Positions 1 to 8,017 are shown, counted from the stretch's first letter. The stretch is DNA of 36,432 nucleotides from Anaerolineae bacterium (GCA_003130845.1 QEXW01000098.1:1-36432); one strand, 5' to 3'. Notes: a model not told the origin generated them from the sequence alone. Made by a program: numbers and translations.

Positions 1-22
1 CTCTCAATACCCGAATCTAAAC

Positions 23-50
23 AAAAAAGGGCGCTTTCGCACCCTTTTCT
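23..50 (-). terminator. Intrinsic terminator after the first symporter gene
   Basis: On the minus strand a six-pair stem (GGGTGC with GCGCCC, one G-U pair) closes on a GAAA-type tetraloop and runs into six T. It lies about 70 bases past the stop of the symporter gene and is the likely end of the transcript that starts upstream at the saccharopine-dehydrogenase-like gene or earlier. Confidence 0.8.
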
Positions 51-117
51 TGTTCGTTTCTCTTTCCCGACTTTGCTCAAAGAGCCAAAGTCGAGGGGAC
101 AGGCGCTAACGCATCCT

Positions 118-1713
118 TTAATCGGCCGCAGAGGCTTCTACCGGTTCTTCGTTCAACTTGCTCCAACCCAAGGCGTTTTGCATGCTGACCGGTTTGCCGT
201 AAATATTGGTAAGAATTTTGGGTGGGTCTATTTTCCCAGTGAGCAGGGAAACGGCAATGAAAACCACCACCGAAATGAAAAAGGCTGGCGTTGAGCCAAT
301 GTACACGGCATCCCAGACGGCATCTTGCACAAAATAGTCATTGGCAACCAGAGTTTGTGGGTAATAGTACATAGAGATGAAAATCCAAGAAAGCGTACCT
401 GCAAAAAATGAAGTTAATGCGCCGATGTGATTGGCTTTCTTCCAATACATGCCGATAATGTAAGGCGCTACCATGCCTACTAAAATGCAGGTGTTCGCAA
501 GCACTGCAAGCTGATAGATTGTTTCGGCCCAGAGGGCAATGGCCAGGCTCAGCAAGCCGCTCATGACCAGCGCAGCGCGAGTGAGAAAGAGTTGCGATTT
601 ATCGCTCAAATCGGGCTTGAAGACTTTGATGATGTTTTCGGTGAACATCGTCGCTCCAGCCAGCATCGAGGAATCGGAGGTGGACATGAGTGCCGAGGCC
701 AACGCCGCCACGAAGAGCGCCACCAGAACGGGATGCAGATACTTCATCGCCATCATGATAAGGATGAACTGTGTGGCTTCTCCTTCGACTTCGGGGCCAA
801 TGGCCGAGTAAGCCGCCATGCCGATAAAAGGCGAGAGAATGCCAAACGTAATGTAAAGAAACGCTGCCAGATAGGTAGATTTGACCGCAACGTTCTCGTT
901 CTTGGCAGCGCAGGTCCGTTGGAGATAATCTTGGGCCGGAATCGAACCCAAACCAATCGCCATCCAAGCCGCCAAGTAATAAAACCAACCTTCTAGGCCC
1001 TGATAACCCAAGTAGCCTTCTTCGGCCGTGGGCAGCATGGCAAAGGGATAATCGGTGTTCTGCGCCCCAGCCATGCCGATGAAGGCATCCAAGCCACCCA
1101 CGCTCCATAAAATGCCGCCAAAGATGATAAGCAAGCCTGCCATCGTCAGGAACATCTGCATAAAATCTAAGGCAGTATCAGCCCATAGGCCGCCTGCCAT
1201 CGTATAGATGGTCACAACCCCCGCCACCAGCACCATCCCGACCGACAAGTCCCAACCGAGTAGGGCTTGTAAAATCGCACCGCCTGCCACAATCTGCGCC
1301 GCTGTCCAACCAAAATAGCCGATGATTTGGGCTACCGACCCAACGACCGACATTGCCGTACCGTAGCGATGCTGAAAGAAATCCATAATGGTCATGTACT
1401 GCGCGCGACGCGCCAAGCGCACAATCAGCAAACCCGAAAGAACCAGGCACAAAGTCGCCCCAAACGGGTCAAAAATGACGCCCTGCAAGCCGTATTTGTA
1501 GGCTTCGGAACTTGAGCCCATCAGAGTCTCGGCGGCAAACCAAGTCGCCATGATGGATGGCGCTGCCATCCAGATAGGCAGACGGCGGCCTGCCAGAACA
1601 TAGTCATTGGTGGTTTCCACGCGTTTTGAGGCCCAGTAGCCAATGGCGAGACGTACCAAAAGAATGACAACAATGCCCCCCACTATCAAGCCAGCATATT
1701 CATATTGTTGCAT
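118..1713 (-). CDS. Sodium:solute symporter (SSS family), copy 1
   Basis: A 531-residue polytopic membrane protein of the SSS (SLC5-like) family, which couples Na+ entry to solute uptake. About 13 hydrophobic segments are visible. Family-type stretches include the loop GRRLPIWMAAPSIMATWFAA after the first helix (about residues 42-61) and a TSDSSML segment near residue 345, typical of the Na+ site region. The start is set by a GGGAGG ribosome site just upstream. It is clearly paralogous to the symporter at 9397-11064 (shared ATWFAAETL, GVIFDPFGA, TSDSS). Family membership is certain from sequence. The substrate is not: the setting among amine and amino-acid catabolic genes suggests an amino acid or amine, which is inference. 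It is the last gene before the terminator at 23-50 and is separated from the gene before it by a strong hairpin. Confidence 0.9.
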   Translation of the reverse strand: MQQYEYAGLIVGGIVVILLVRLAIGYWASKRVETTNDYVLAGRRLPIWMAAPSIMATWFAAETLMGSSSEAYKYGLQGVIFDPFGATLCLVLSGLLIVRLARRAQYMTIMDFFQHRYGTAMSVVGSVAQIIGYFGWTAAQIVAGGAILQALLGWDLSVGMVLVAGVVTIYTMAGGLWADTALDFMQMFLTMAGLLIIFGGILWSVGGLDAFIGMAGAQNTDYPFAMLPTAEEGYLGYQGLEGWFYYLAAWMAIGLGSIPAQDYLQRTCAAKNENVAVKSTYLAAFLYITFGILSPFIGMAAYSAIGPEVEGEATQFILIMMAMKYLHPVLVALFVAALASALMSTSDSSMLAGATMFTENIIKVFKPDLSDKSQLFLTRAALVMSGLLSLAIALWAETIYQLAVLANTCILVGMVAPYIIGMYWKKANHIGALTSFFAGTLSWIFISMYYYPQTLVANDYFVQDAVWDAVYIGSTPAFFISVVVFIAVSLLTGKIDPPKILTNIYGKPVSMQNALGWSKLNEEPVEASAAD

Positions 1714-1765
1714 ACTGTCTGCCCTCCCAGGCGAAAAAGGATGGTCGTGCGGAATGTCAGCCTAT

Positions 1766-1799
1766 GCGTCGCACCAGGTTGCAGTTTCTGGTGCGACGC
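1766..1799 (-). promoter_or_regulatory. Strong intergenic hairpin
   Basis: A perfect 12-bp inverted repeat, arms GCGTCGCACCAG (1766-1777) and CTGGTGCGACGC (1788-1799), with a 10-base loop, fills the gap between the saccharopine-dehydrogenase-like gene and symporter 1. No T-run follows on either strand, so it is not an ordinary intrinsic terminator. It could be an mRNA-stabilising or processing hairpin, an attenuator or an operator. Confidence 0.65.
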
Positions 1800-1820
1800 C
1801 CCCCGGCCTGCACACACTGA

Positions 1821-3044
1821 TTATACAGGCTCTAATCTCATTTCACGGATTGCGTATGGAAATCCATACTCCGCCATGCGCTCCATGAACGGCTCTGGTG
1901 GGAAGGCTTCTGGACCAAGAACACCCACGCCTTTCCAGAGACCGTGTTCGAGCAAATCCATCGCAATCACGGCGCTAAAGGCAGTCTGGGCCACCACCGC
2001 CTGACAGCCCCATTCTTTCATGCATTGTTCATTGTCGGCCACCTGATACATGTAGACCTCGCGTGGTTTGCCATCTTTCAGGCCTTTCACCCACGTGCCA
2101 GCGCAGGTTTTGCCTTTCATTTTATCGCCTAAATGAGCCGGGTCGGGCAGGCAAGCCGCCACCACATCGCGTGGCGCAACCCATACACCTTTTACATTGA
2201 TTTTCTCTTTCTTATCCAAGCCCAGCATGTGCAAAGTCTTCAGGACGTTGATGAACTTCTCGCCCAGCCCGTATTTGAAGGTGACACGCTTGGCTTTAAC
2301 CCAGCGCGGCACAAGCAAAACTTCCTCGTGTTCGACATTCACCACTTCGACCGGGCCAATTCCTTCTGGGAACTCAAACACTTCTGGCTCAGAAAACGGC
2401 GCGGTGGTGTACCACCCTTTCCCTTGCTCCCAGATGATGGGAGGGTTCAGACATTCTTCGATGGTTGTCCAGATGGAGAAACTGGGCGCGAACTCATAGC
2501 CTTCGATTTCGAGGTTCGACCCGTCACGGATGCCGATTTCTTCGATTTCATCGAAGAGATGGTCTTGCGCATAACGGGCAAAGACATCGGCCATGCCCGG
2601 CTCAACGCCGATTCCAACCAACGCCAGCAGCCCTTTTTCCTCCCATGCGCGGGCGCGCTCGAACTGGTAATCTCCCAGCTTGACGCCCGGCAATTCGTAG
2701 GGACGTTCCGGGTGCGGCTCAGAGAGCGTCATGGCCATATCCATATAATGGCACCCCACATTGAAGGCGGCATCGAAGATAGGTTGGTTGAAGAGCGGGT
2801 CTACCGCGTTCATAATGAGATGAACGCCATATTTACGGGCCAAGTCTTCTACCATTTTCTGTTGGCTGGCATCAATGAACTCGACCGGAAAGCGCGCAGG
2901 GTCACCCAGCTTGGCCTGCACTTCTTCGGCGCGCTTGACGTTGTAATCGCACAACACCATCTGCTCCAGCCAGGAACGGCGCTTGGCCATTTGAGCAATG
3001 GCTTCTCCTACGCCACCGACGCCAACGAGTAGAACCTTCATCAA
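1821..3044 (-). CDS. Saccharopine dehydrogenase family oxidoreductase
   Basis: A 407-residue protein whose N-terminus MKVLLVGVGGVGEAIAQMA is the Rossmann nucleotide-binding loop (GxGGxG) of the saccharopine dehydrogenase / Lys9 family. Members act on imine or secondary-amine substrates such as saccharopine, carboxynorspermidine or 1-piperideine-6-carboxylate/lysine, using NAD(P). The VGIGVEPGMADVFARYA stretch near residues 140-158 matches the family's second conserved block. The length fits the single-chain bacterial members. The start has an AAGGAG site about 8 bases upstream. It lies downstream of an AsnC regulator and the polyamine transporter operon, so lysine, beta-amino-acid or polyamine-derived substrates are plausible. 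The exact reaction cannot be read from the sequence. Confidence 0.82.
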   Translation of the reverse strand: MMKVLLVGVGGVGEAIAQMAKRRSWLEQMVLCDYNVKRAEEVQAKLGDPARFPVEFIDASQQKMVEDLARKYGVHLIMNAVDPLFNQPIFDAAFNVGCHYMDMAMTLSEPHPERPYELPGVKLGDYQFERARAWEEKGLLALVGIGVEPGMADVFARYAQDHLFDEIEEIGIRDGSNLEIEGYEFAPSFSIWTTIEECLNPPIIWEQGKGWYTTAPFSEPEVFEFPEGIGPVEVVNVEHEEVLLVPRWVKAKRVTFKYGLGEKFINVLKTLHMLGLDKKEKINVKGVWVAPRDVVAACLPDPAHLGDKMKGKTCAGTWVKGLKDGKPREVYMYQVADNEQCMKEWGCQAVVAQTAFSAVIAMDLLEHGLWKGVGVLGPEAFPPEPFMERMAEYGFPYAIREMRLEPV

Positions 3045-3064
3045 TTTTTCTCCTTGTGGTTTTA

Positions 3065-3099
3065 TACCGGCTCTGATGATTAGAGAGTGGGAGCCGGTA
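3065..3099 (-). promoter_or_regulatory. Intergenic hairpin between lrp-like gene and oxidoreductase gene
   Basis: A perfect 9-bp inverted repeat (TACCGGCTC at 3065-3073, GAGCCGGTA at 3091-3099) with a 17-base loop sits in the 68-base gap and has no T-tract. It lies just upstream of the ribosome site of the saccharopine-dehydrogenase-like gene. It may be an operator or an mRNA processing/stability element. Confidence 0.5.
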
Positions 3100-3112
3100 G
3101 ATTTCCAAAGCG

Positions 3113-3583
3113 TTAGAAGTACACTTCTTTCTGAATTTTCAGGTGCATGAACGACTCTGATTCTCGAACGCCATCTACCTTGTACAACTTTTCGGTCAAA
3201 AAACGCAACAAATCGGCATGGTCACGGCAGACGACTTCCGCGATGATGTCATAGCGCCCGCTGACCACAATGAGGTAGATGACCTCCTCGAACGTCGCAA
3301 CTTGCTCGGCGACTTGCAGCATTTTTTCGCCCTCGGTGCGAATGCCAATCATGGCCATCGTTTTATAGCCCATGCGCAATGGGTTGGTCACGGCCACCAC
3401 CTTAAGAATGCCCATTTCAACGAGGCGGTTGTAGCGCACGCGAATCATGCCCGGCGAAACGTTAAGTTGTTGGGCGATTTGGGCAAATGCAATTCGGCCA
3501 TCCTGGCGCATGGCCTCAATGATGTATTGGTCTACCGAATCCAGACCGTCTTGTTTGGGGAATGTATTGTTTATGCTATCCAT
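3113..3583 (-). CDS. Lrp/AsnC family transcriptional regulator 1
   Basis: A 156-residue protein with the standard Lrp/AsnC layout: an N-terminal winged helix-turn-helix (about residues 15-65, with the DGRIAFAQIAQQLNVSPGMI pattern) and a C-terminal RAM/AsnC ligand-binding and oligomerisation domain (about 75-150, including the VSGRYDIIAEV core). Such proteins sense amino acids or related metabolites and control their uptake and breakdown. It sits between the polyamine transporter operon and the oxidoreductase/symporter genes, which makes those the likely targets. Its ATG follows a TAAAAT hexamer by exactly six bases and there is no Shine-Dalgarno sequence, so a leaderless mRNA is likely. Confidence 0.92.
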   Translation of the reverse strand: MDSINNTFPKQDGLDSVDQYIIEAMRQDGRIAFAQIAQQLNVSPGMIRVRYNRLVEMGILKVVAVTNPLRMGYKTMAMIGIRTEGEKMLQVAEQVATFEEVIYLIVVSGRYDIIAEVVCRDHADLLRFLTEKLYKVDGVRESESFMHLKIQKEVYF

Positions 3584-3595
3584 ATCAATATTTTA
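3583..3595 (-). promoter_or_regulatory. Leaderless promoter and candidate Lrp site of regulator 1
   Basis: On the minus strand TAAAAT (3595-3590) is followed by six bases and then the ATG of the regulator. The same 13 bases read on the plus strand as TATCAATATTTTA, differing by one base from TATCGATATTTTA at 7969-7981 upstream of the pot operon. This suggests a shared regulator site that would also give autoregulation. Both roles are inferred. Confidence 0.45.
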
Positions 3596-3664
3596 TGATG
3601 AAAAATTACGAAAGTCAACTATATAATAACGAATTTGCAAAAAATTCCGAGTTTTTGAAACAAA

Positions 3665-3696
3665 CAAAAAAATCCCTCCCCGTTATGGAGAGGGAT
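3665..3696 (-). terminator. Intrinsic terminator of the pot operon
   Basis: Read on the minus strand, ATCCCTCTCC pairs with GGGGAGGGAT (one G-U pair) across a five-base loop and is followed by seven T. It lies about 30 bases past the potD stop and ends the potA-potB-potC-potD transcript before the AsnC regulator gene. Confidence 0.85.
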
Positions 3697-3724
3697 ACAA
3701 TACAGAAATCGAAAAGGAACTGAA

Positions 3725-4870
3725 CTACTGACCGCCCTTGATTTCCGTCCAAATCTGGTCGTAGAGCGGTAGCGCTTCGCCCACGTCCTTGATGCGATGT
3801 CCTTTATCAATGGCTTCTTGCGGCGGGTTGGTAATGGGCGAGGCCATATACGGTTCGTACAGGTCGGGGTGATTGGTTTTGGCAAATTCTAGCGCGCCCT
3901 TGTTGGGATTAATGTAAGGGAAATCGCGCAGCATCAGCCAGAACACATTCGGCTGCATGGTGTAGTTCAGCCAGGCATAGGCCGCGTCCAGGTTGGGGGC
4001 ATTGGAGACAATCGCCCAGTTATCCTGCCAGAGAATGGCGCCCTCTTCGGGATACACATAGGTGATGGATGGCACTTCCTGGTTGGCAATGAAGGCTTCA
4101 CCCGTCCAGGTTAGGCCTAAATCCACATCGCCGGCAATCAGCGCGGTTTTGGGGCTATCGCTGTCGAACAGTTTGACGCGCGGAATCAGTTCCTTCAGCT
4201 TCTCTTTGGCTTCGTTCAGTTGGGCCGGGTCGGTGGTGTTGGGGTCGTAGCCGAGCGTGATGAGCGTCATGCCAATCACGATGCGCGAATCATCCAGGAA
4301 GACCATGCGCCCGGCATATTCGGGATTCCACAGGTCGGCCCAACGTTTGGGCGGGTTTTGCACTTTGTCGGCGTTGTAAATCAGGGCATCGGTGCCGGCC
4401 TGGTAGGGCAGGGTGTAATCGTTGTTGGGGTCGAACTCTAGTCCCATGTAGTTCGGGTCCATGTTGGCAAAAACGGCCTGAAGCTTTGCTTTGTCCAGTT
4501 TCTGAATCAAGCCCTGCTTAATCATCAGACTGACAATATAATCGGTCGGCTGCACCAGGTCATAATTGCTGCCACCAGCTGAAAGTTTGGCGTACATCTC
4601 TTCGTTGGAAGAATATTCGTCGTGATTCACCTTAACGCCATACACCAGGGTAAAGCACTCTTTCCACTCGGTCGGAATGTATTCTGTCCAAACAAACAGA
4701 TTGAGCTCTTTGGAAGTCACTTCCAATTTAGGCTCAGGTAAAGGGCAGACAAAACCGCTGGAGGTGACAAATTCCTTCTGTTCATTACCGCCAGCCATCC
4801 CACCGCTGCAAGCCGCCAAAAGCAGGCTAAACAGCGCCAGGAACGAAACAAGGGGGGATAAGCGTTTCAT
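3725..4870 (-). CDS. potD: Polyamine ABC transporter substrate-binding lipoprotein (PotD-like)
   Basis: A 381-residue extracytoplasmic binding protein. It begins with a lipoprotein signal (MKRLSPLVSFLALFSLLLAAC, lipobox LAAC, modified Cys 21). The mature part starts with the PotD/PotF-type strand LNLFVWTEYIPTEW and contains the family stretches YDLVQPTDYIVSLMIKQGLI and NDYTLPYQAGTDALIYN. It binds spermidine or putrescine and delivers it to the PotB/PotC permease. The AAAGGAGAAGAAC leader places the start. It is the last gene of the operon, before a terminator. Two Cys in the mature N-terminal part (about residues 42 and 71) could form a disulfide outside the cell. Which polyamine it prefers is not readable here. 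Confidence 0.92.
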   Translation of the reverse strand: MKRLSPLVSFLALFSLLLAACSGGMAGGNEQKEFVTSSGFVCPLPEPKLEVTSKELNLFVWTEYIPTEWKECFTLVYGVKVNHDEYSSNEEMYAKLSAGGSNYDLVQPTDYIVSLMIKQGLIQKLDKAKLQAVFANMDPNYMGLEFDPNNDYTLPYQAGTDALIYNADKVQNPPKRWADLWNPEYAGRMVFLDDSRIVIGMTLITLGYDPNTTDPAQLNEAKEKLKELIPRVKLFDSDSPKTALIAGDVDLGLTWTGEAFIANQEVPSITYVYPEEGAILWQDNWAIVSNAPNLDAAYAWLNYTMQPNVFWLMLRDFPYINPNKGALEFAKTNHPDLYEPYMASPITNPPQEAIDKGHRIKDVGEALPLYDQIWTEIKGGQ

Positions 4871-4892
4871 GTTCTTCTCCTTTGGGTAAATT

Positions 4893-5777
4893 TCAAATAC
4901 TCTCTCGATTTTCCATCCGTTGAATCACAAACACTGCGATGAGCACGATGAGAATCCAGACCGTAGAGAGGGCATTGACTTGGGGTGTGATAATGCGCCG
5001 CAAGAGGCCATAAACATAAATGGGTAAGGTGGTAGAGCCAGGGCCGGTGGTGAAGAAGGTGATTACAAAATCATCCAACGAGAGGGTAAAGGCCAATAAT
5101 GCACCAGAAAGCACGCCCGGTAGCAGCATGGGCAAAGTCACGCGCCAAAACGTGACCAACTCATTGGCACCCAAATCCATGGCTGCTTCTTCGTAGGCCT
5201 TATCAAAGCCTTGTAAGCGCGCCTGCACAACCAGGGTAACAAAAGGCACACTGAACGCAATGTGCGAGACAATGACCGTTCCCATGCCTAAAGTCAGGCG
5301 TGCATCGGGCGGCAAATTGAACGTGGTATTCACCCAGGTAAACACTTGGCTAAACAAGGTCAGGATGCCAATACCCATCACAATCTCAGGGATGACAATC
5401 GGGATGTAGAGTGAAAGTTGGGCAAACGGCTTGATTTTAAAATCGTGCCGCTGAAGGGCAATGGCGGCCATCGTGCCGATGATGGTCGAGACAATCGTAG
5501 AGACGAAGGCAATCGTCAACGTGTTGCGCGCCGCAGTCATCACTTCCTGATTGCGGGTTAGGTCGCAAAACCAATGAAACGGCCCGCAGGGGCTTTGCAC
5601 AACCAGGCTGCCTTGGGTTTTAAGTGGCCCAAAGGCGGTGATGAAGCCTTCGAAGGTGACGTTGGTGCGCGAGGCATTGAACGAATACAGCACCAGGACG
5701 AAAATCGGCACGTACAAGAACAGGAAAACCAGCACGGTCATCACGAGTACAAAGGGAGAACGGCGGTGAGGGTTCAT
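4893..5777 (-). CDS. potC: Polyamine ABC transporter permease (PotC-like)
   Basis: A 294-residue inner membrane permease with six hydrophobic segments and the binding-protein-dependent transport EAA loop (about residues 190-215, [20 protein letters not shown]), which contacts the PotA ATPase. It pairs with PotB to form the polyamine channel. Its ATG overlaps the potB stop as ATGA (5774-5777), so the two are translationally coupled. The first extracytoplasmic loop is longer than usual and carries two Cys ([12 protein letters not shown]). The symbol follows the gene order and the C-subunit character; PotI-type naming is equally possible. Confidence 0.9.
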   Translation of the reverse strand: MNPHRRSPFVLVMTVLVFLFLYVPIFVLVLYSFNASRTNVTFEGFITAFGPLKTQGSLVVQSPCGPFHWFCDLTRNQEVMTAARNTLTIAFVSTIVSTIIGTMAAIALQRHDFKIKPFAQLSLYIPIVIPEIVMGIGILTLFSQVFTWVNTTFNLPPDARLTLGMGTVIVSHIAFSVPFVTLVVQARLQGFDKAYEEAAMDLGANELVTFWRVTLPMLLPGVLSGALLAFTLSLDDFVITFFTTGPGSTTLPIYVYGLLRRIITPQVNALSTVWILIVLIAVFVIQRMENRESI

Positions 5778-6694
5778 CCAACCACAATCTCCTTTCCAAA
5801 ACCAAATTTGCGGGTGTAAAAGACCGTGACAATCAACGTCAATACCATCAGGACGAGAGAGGCCGCCGAGCCAAACGTCGGGTCGCGGGCATCCAAGAAT
5901 TGCCGCTGAATCAGATTGCCGACCAAAATCACTTGCTTGCCGCCCAGCAAATCAGAAACCACAAAGGTTCCCATCACGGGGATGAACACCAAAATTGTAC
6001 CGGCAACCACACCAGGCATAGAGAGCGGCAAGGTGACGCGCCAAAACGTTTTGAGTGCGTTTGCCCCCAAGTCTGCAGCCGCTTCGTAAAGGGAAGGGTC
6101 AATTTTTTCCAGAGAGGTGTAGATGGGTAGAATCATAAAAGGCAAAAATTCATACACCATCCCCACCAACACCGCGCCGGGGGTGTAAAGCATTTCCAGC
6201 GGTGTAAACGGCATCCCGAATAACCCAGCCAGCCAGCCCAGCACACCATTGATAGCGCCTTGTGTGCGCAACAACATCATCCAGGCATAGACGCGAATCA
6301 CAAAGTTCGTCCACAATGGCACCAACACCAGGAAAAGATAGGTGTTGCGGCGTTTTTGCGGCGCGCGCGCAATAAAATAGGCCAAGGGATAGGCCATCAA
6401 GATGACAATCAGCGTGGTGTTAAAGGCTAGCGTCAGCGAACGCCACAAAATGCTTACATAAAGCGGGTCAAAACATGCCAATGGATTCAGACAATCGGGC
6501 TGTAAACCCAGCAAACGAATGTAATTATCCAGGGTAAAGGTAAAAATCACCCCACCATCCGGTGCGCGGCGACCCACACTAACCACTAAAGTCAAAAAAA
6601 GCGGGATGATGAGCAGGACAATCAGTCAGAGAAGTGTAGGAGCAATCAACAAAAGGCCTTGCAGCGATTTATCTTCACGCAGTCGTTGCAACAT
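5774..6694 (-). pseudogene. potB: Polyamine ABC transporter permease PotB, interrupted by an in-frame TGA
   Basis: The reading frame opens at the ATG at 6694-6692, nine bases after the potA stop, with GGAG of its ribosome site overlapping that stop. It translates as MLQRLREDKSLQGLLLIAPT, then Leu-Leu, then TGA (6628-6626, codon 23), then continues without a break to the stop at 5774 that overlaps potC. The full frame would be 306 residues, normal for PotB. The permease family usually has Trp at this point of helix 1 (LLWL...P), so the simplest change is TGG to TGA. Everything downstream, including the EAA loop ([19 protein letters not shown]), is intact. Possible readings are a recent nonsense mutation, a sequencing error, readthrough (the stop is followed by C, a weak context) or re-initiation at a later TTG/GTG such as 6595. 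Other genes here use TGA as stop and TGG for Trp, so a recoded genome is unlikely. Confidence 0.85.
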
Positions 6695-6703
6695 ATCCGT
6701 CTC

Positions 6704-7813
6704 CTAATCCACCGGCAGGGCGAGCAGGTTTTCGGGCGGAAGCACAGCCCAGGCTTGTTCGTTTTGCTGAAAGTAAGCATCCGGGTCCAGGGTGGAGACC
6801 ATGTTCTGCTCCCATACCCGCAGGGTAGATTGAATCACCTGTGCAATGACGCGCGTATCCGCACCAATGTAGGCAACCTGCCTGACTTGCGCCGGGAAAC
6901 AATTGACACACTCGCTGGGTTTTTCAACCAGGCGGATTTTCTCCGGGCGAATCGAAAGAGAAACCTGTTGCCCAGCTCGGAATTCGCCGTTGTTCAAAGC
7001 ACGGACTTCCGCTTGCAAGGCCGGCACAAACACCATCAGCCATTTGTCCTGCACCGCCCGCACGGTGCCATCCAACAAATTGGTCTCGCCAATGAAATCA
7101 GCTACAAATTTATTGCGCGGACGTTCGTAGATTTCAACCGGTGTGCCGATTTGCATGACTTTGCCATGGCTCATCACGGCAATCCGGTCGCTCATCGAGA
7201 GTGCTTCTTCTTGGTCATGCGTCACAAAGACAAAGGTGATGCCGACCTCGCGCTGAAGGGTTTTGAGTTCCAACTGCATTTCTTTGCGCAATTTCAAGTC
7301 CAAGGCACCGAGTGGTTCATCCAACAGGAGCACTTTCGGTCGTTTCACCAAGGCGCGCGCCAGAGCCACACGCTGTTGCTGCCCGCCAGAGAGTTGGCGC
7401 GGGTAACGCTTTTCTAAGCCAGTCAGTTTAACCATTGCCAGGGCTTCGCCCACCCGCCGTTTGATTTCTTCCGCCGGCACTTTGTCCATTTGCAAACCAA
7501 AGGCGACGTTTTCAAAAACCGTCATATGCTGAAACAGCGCATAACTCTGGAAGACGGTGTTGACCTTGCGTTGAAAAGGCGGCCGATGGCCTTGCGGTTC
7601 ACCATCAATAAACACTTCTCCCCTGGTCGGCCATTCAAAGCCGGCAATCATCCGCAAGGAAGTGGTTTTACCACAACCCGAGGAACCAAGCATGGAGAAG
7701 AACTCCCCGTGCCGAATTTGCATGTCAACATGGTCAACCGCGTTGATGGTGCTGCCCTCAGGGGTAACAAAGGTTTTAACCACATTCCGCAATTCAACAG
7801 CATACTCACTCAT
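6704..7813 (-). CDS. potA: Polyamine ABC transporter ATP-binding protein (PotA)
   Basis: A 369-residue cytoplasmic ATPase that powers polyamine import. Walker A is GSSGCGKTT (residues 43-51), the ABC signature [15 protein letters not shown] lies near 141-155, Walker B is VLLLDEP followed by the D-loop GALD, and the switch His is in [14 protein letters not shown]-terminal TOBE-type regulatory domain (about 250-369) follows, as in PotA/MalK. It is the first gene of the pot operon, with a strong AGGAGG ribosome site eight bases before the ATG, and is followed directly by the interrupted potB. Confidence 0.95.
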   Translation of the reverse strand: MSEYAVELRNVVKTFVTPEGSTINAVDHVDMQIRHGEFFSMLGSSGCGKTTSLRMIAGFEWPTRGEVFIDGEPQGHRPPFQRKVNTVFQSYALFQHMTVFENVAFGLQMDKVPAEEIKRRVGEALAMVKLTGLEKRYPRQLSGGQQQRVALARALVKRPKVLLLDEPLGALDLKLRKEMQLELKTLQREVGITFVFVTHDQEEALSMSDRIAVMSHGKVMQIGTPVEIYERPRNKFVADFIGETNLLDGTVRAVQDKWLMVFVPALQAEVRALNNGEFRAGQQVSLSIRPEKIRLVEKPSECVNCFPAQVRQVAYIGADTRVIAQVIQSTLRVWEQNMVSTLDPDAYFQQNEQAWAVLPPENLLALPVD

Positions 7814-7853
7814 GCAGTTTGCCTCCTAAAAATGATTGCCAAAATCGGCCCCC

Positions 7854-7880
7854 GGCGTACATCCATCTGAAATGTACGCC
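7854..7880 (-). promoter_or_regulatory. Palindrome at the predicted 5' end of the pot mRNA
   Basis: A perfect 9-bp inverted repeat (GGCGTACAT at 7854-7862, ATGTACGCC at 7872-7880) with a nine-base loop. It begins within about two bases of the transcription start predicted from the TACAAT at 7893-7888. It could be an operator blocking elongation or a 5' stem-loop protecting the mRNA. Confidence 0.55.
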
Positions 7881-7887
7881 ACAGGGT

Positions 7888-7916
7888 ATTGTATGGTAAA
7901 AAACGATGACGATGAA
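7888..7916 (-). promoter_or_regulatory. Candidate promoter of the pot operon
   Basis: On the minus strand TACAAT (7893-7888) is a good -10. At 17 bases spacing the -35 is TTCATC (7916-7911), a weak match, so an activator or the nearby palindromes may be needed. The resulting leader to the potA ATG would be about 68 bases. Confidence 0.45.
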
Positions 7917-7944
7917 ATAACACAAATGGGTGAGATTCTGATAA

Positions 7945-7983
7945 TTTGTTAACAAAAGCGGTAAAAAATATCGATATTTTACC
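7945..7983. promoter_or_regulatory. Two adjacent AT-rich palindromes upstream of the pot promoter
   Basis: TTTGTTAACAAA (7945-7956) is a perfect 12-base palindrome. AAAATATCGATATTTT (7965-7980) is a perfect 16-base palindrome flanked by GGT and ACC. They lie 30-70 bases upstream of the candidate -35 and contain TATCGATATTTTA, nearly identical to the sequence over the start of the AsnC regulator gene at 3583. Binding by that regulator is inferred. Confidence 0.5.
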
Positions 7984-8017
7984 TAAAAAGCATCCCCCGC
8001 CACCCAGCGCGGGGGAT
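7983..8017 (-). terminator. Intrinsic terminator after patA
   Basis: Read on the minus strand, ATCCCCCGC pairs with GCGGGGGAT (9 bp, eight-base loop), then GC and five T. It lies eight bases past the patA stop and closes the five-gene operon that runs from 15314 to 8025. It directly abuts the palindromic region of the pot promoter. Confidence 0.85.

Noticed and set aside
2133..3032. 299-codon plus-strand open frame
   Set aside because: It lies exactly opposite the saccharopine-dehydrogenase-family gene, lacks any recognisable motif or ribosome site and is a codon-usage shadow.
6626..6628. Selenocysteine or recoded Trp at the potB TGA
   Set aside because: No selenoprotein relative has Sec here. 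Other genes end in TGA and use TGG for Trp, so a nonsense change, sequencing error or simple readthrough is more likely.
6659..7417. 252-codon plus-strand open frame
   Set aside because: Antisense to potA and the potB start; no recognisable domain.
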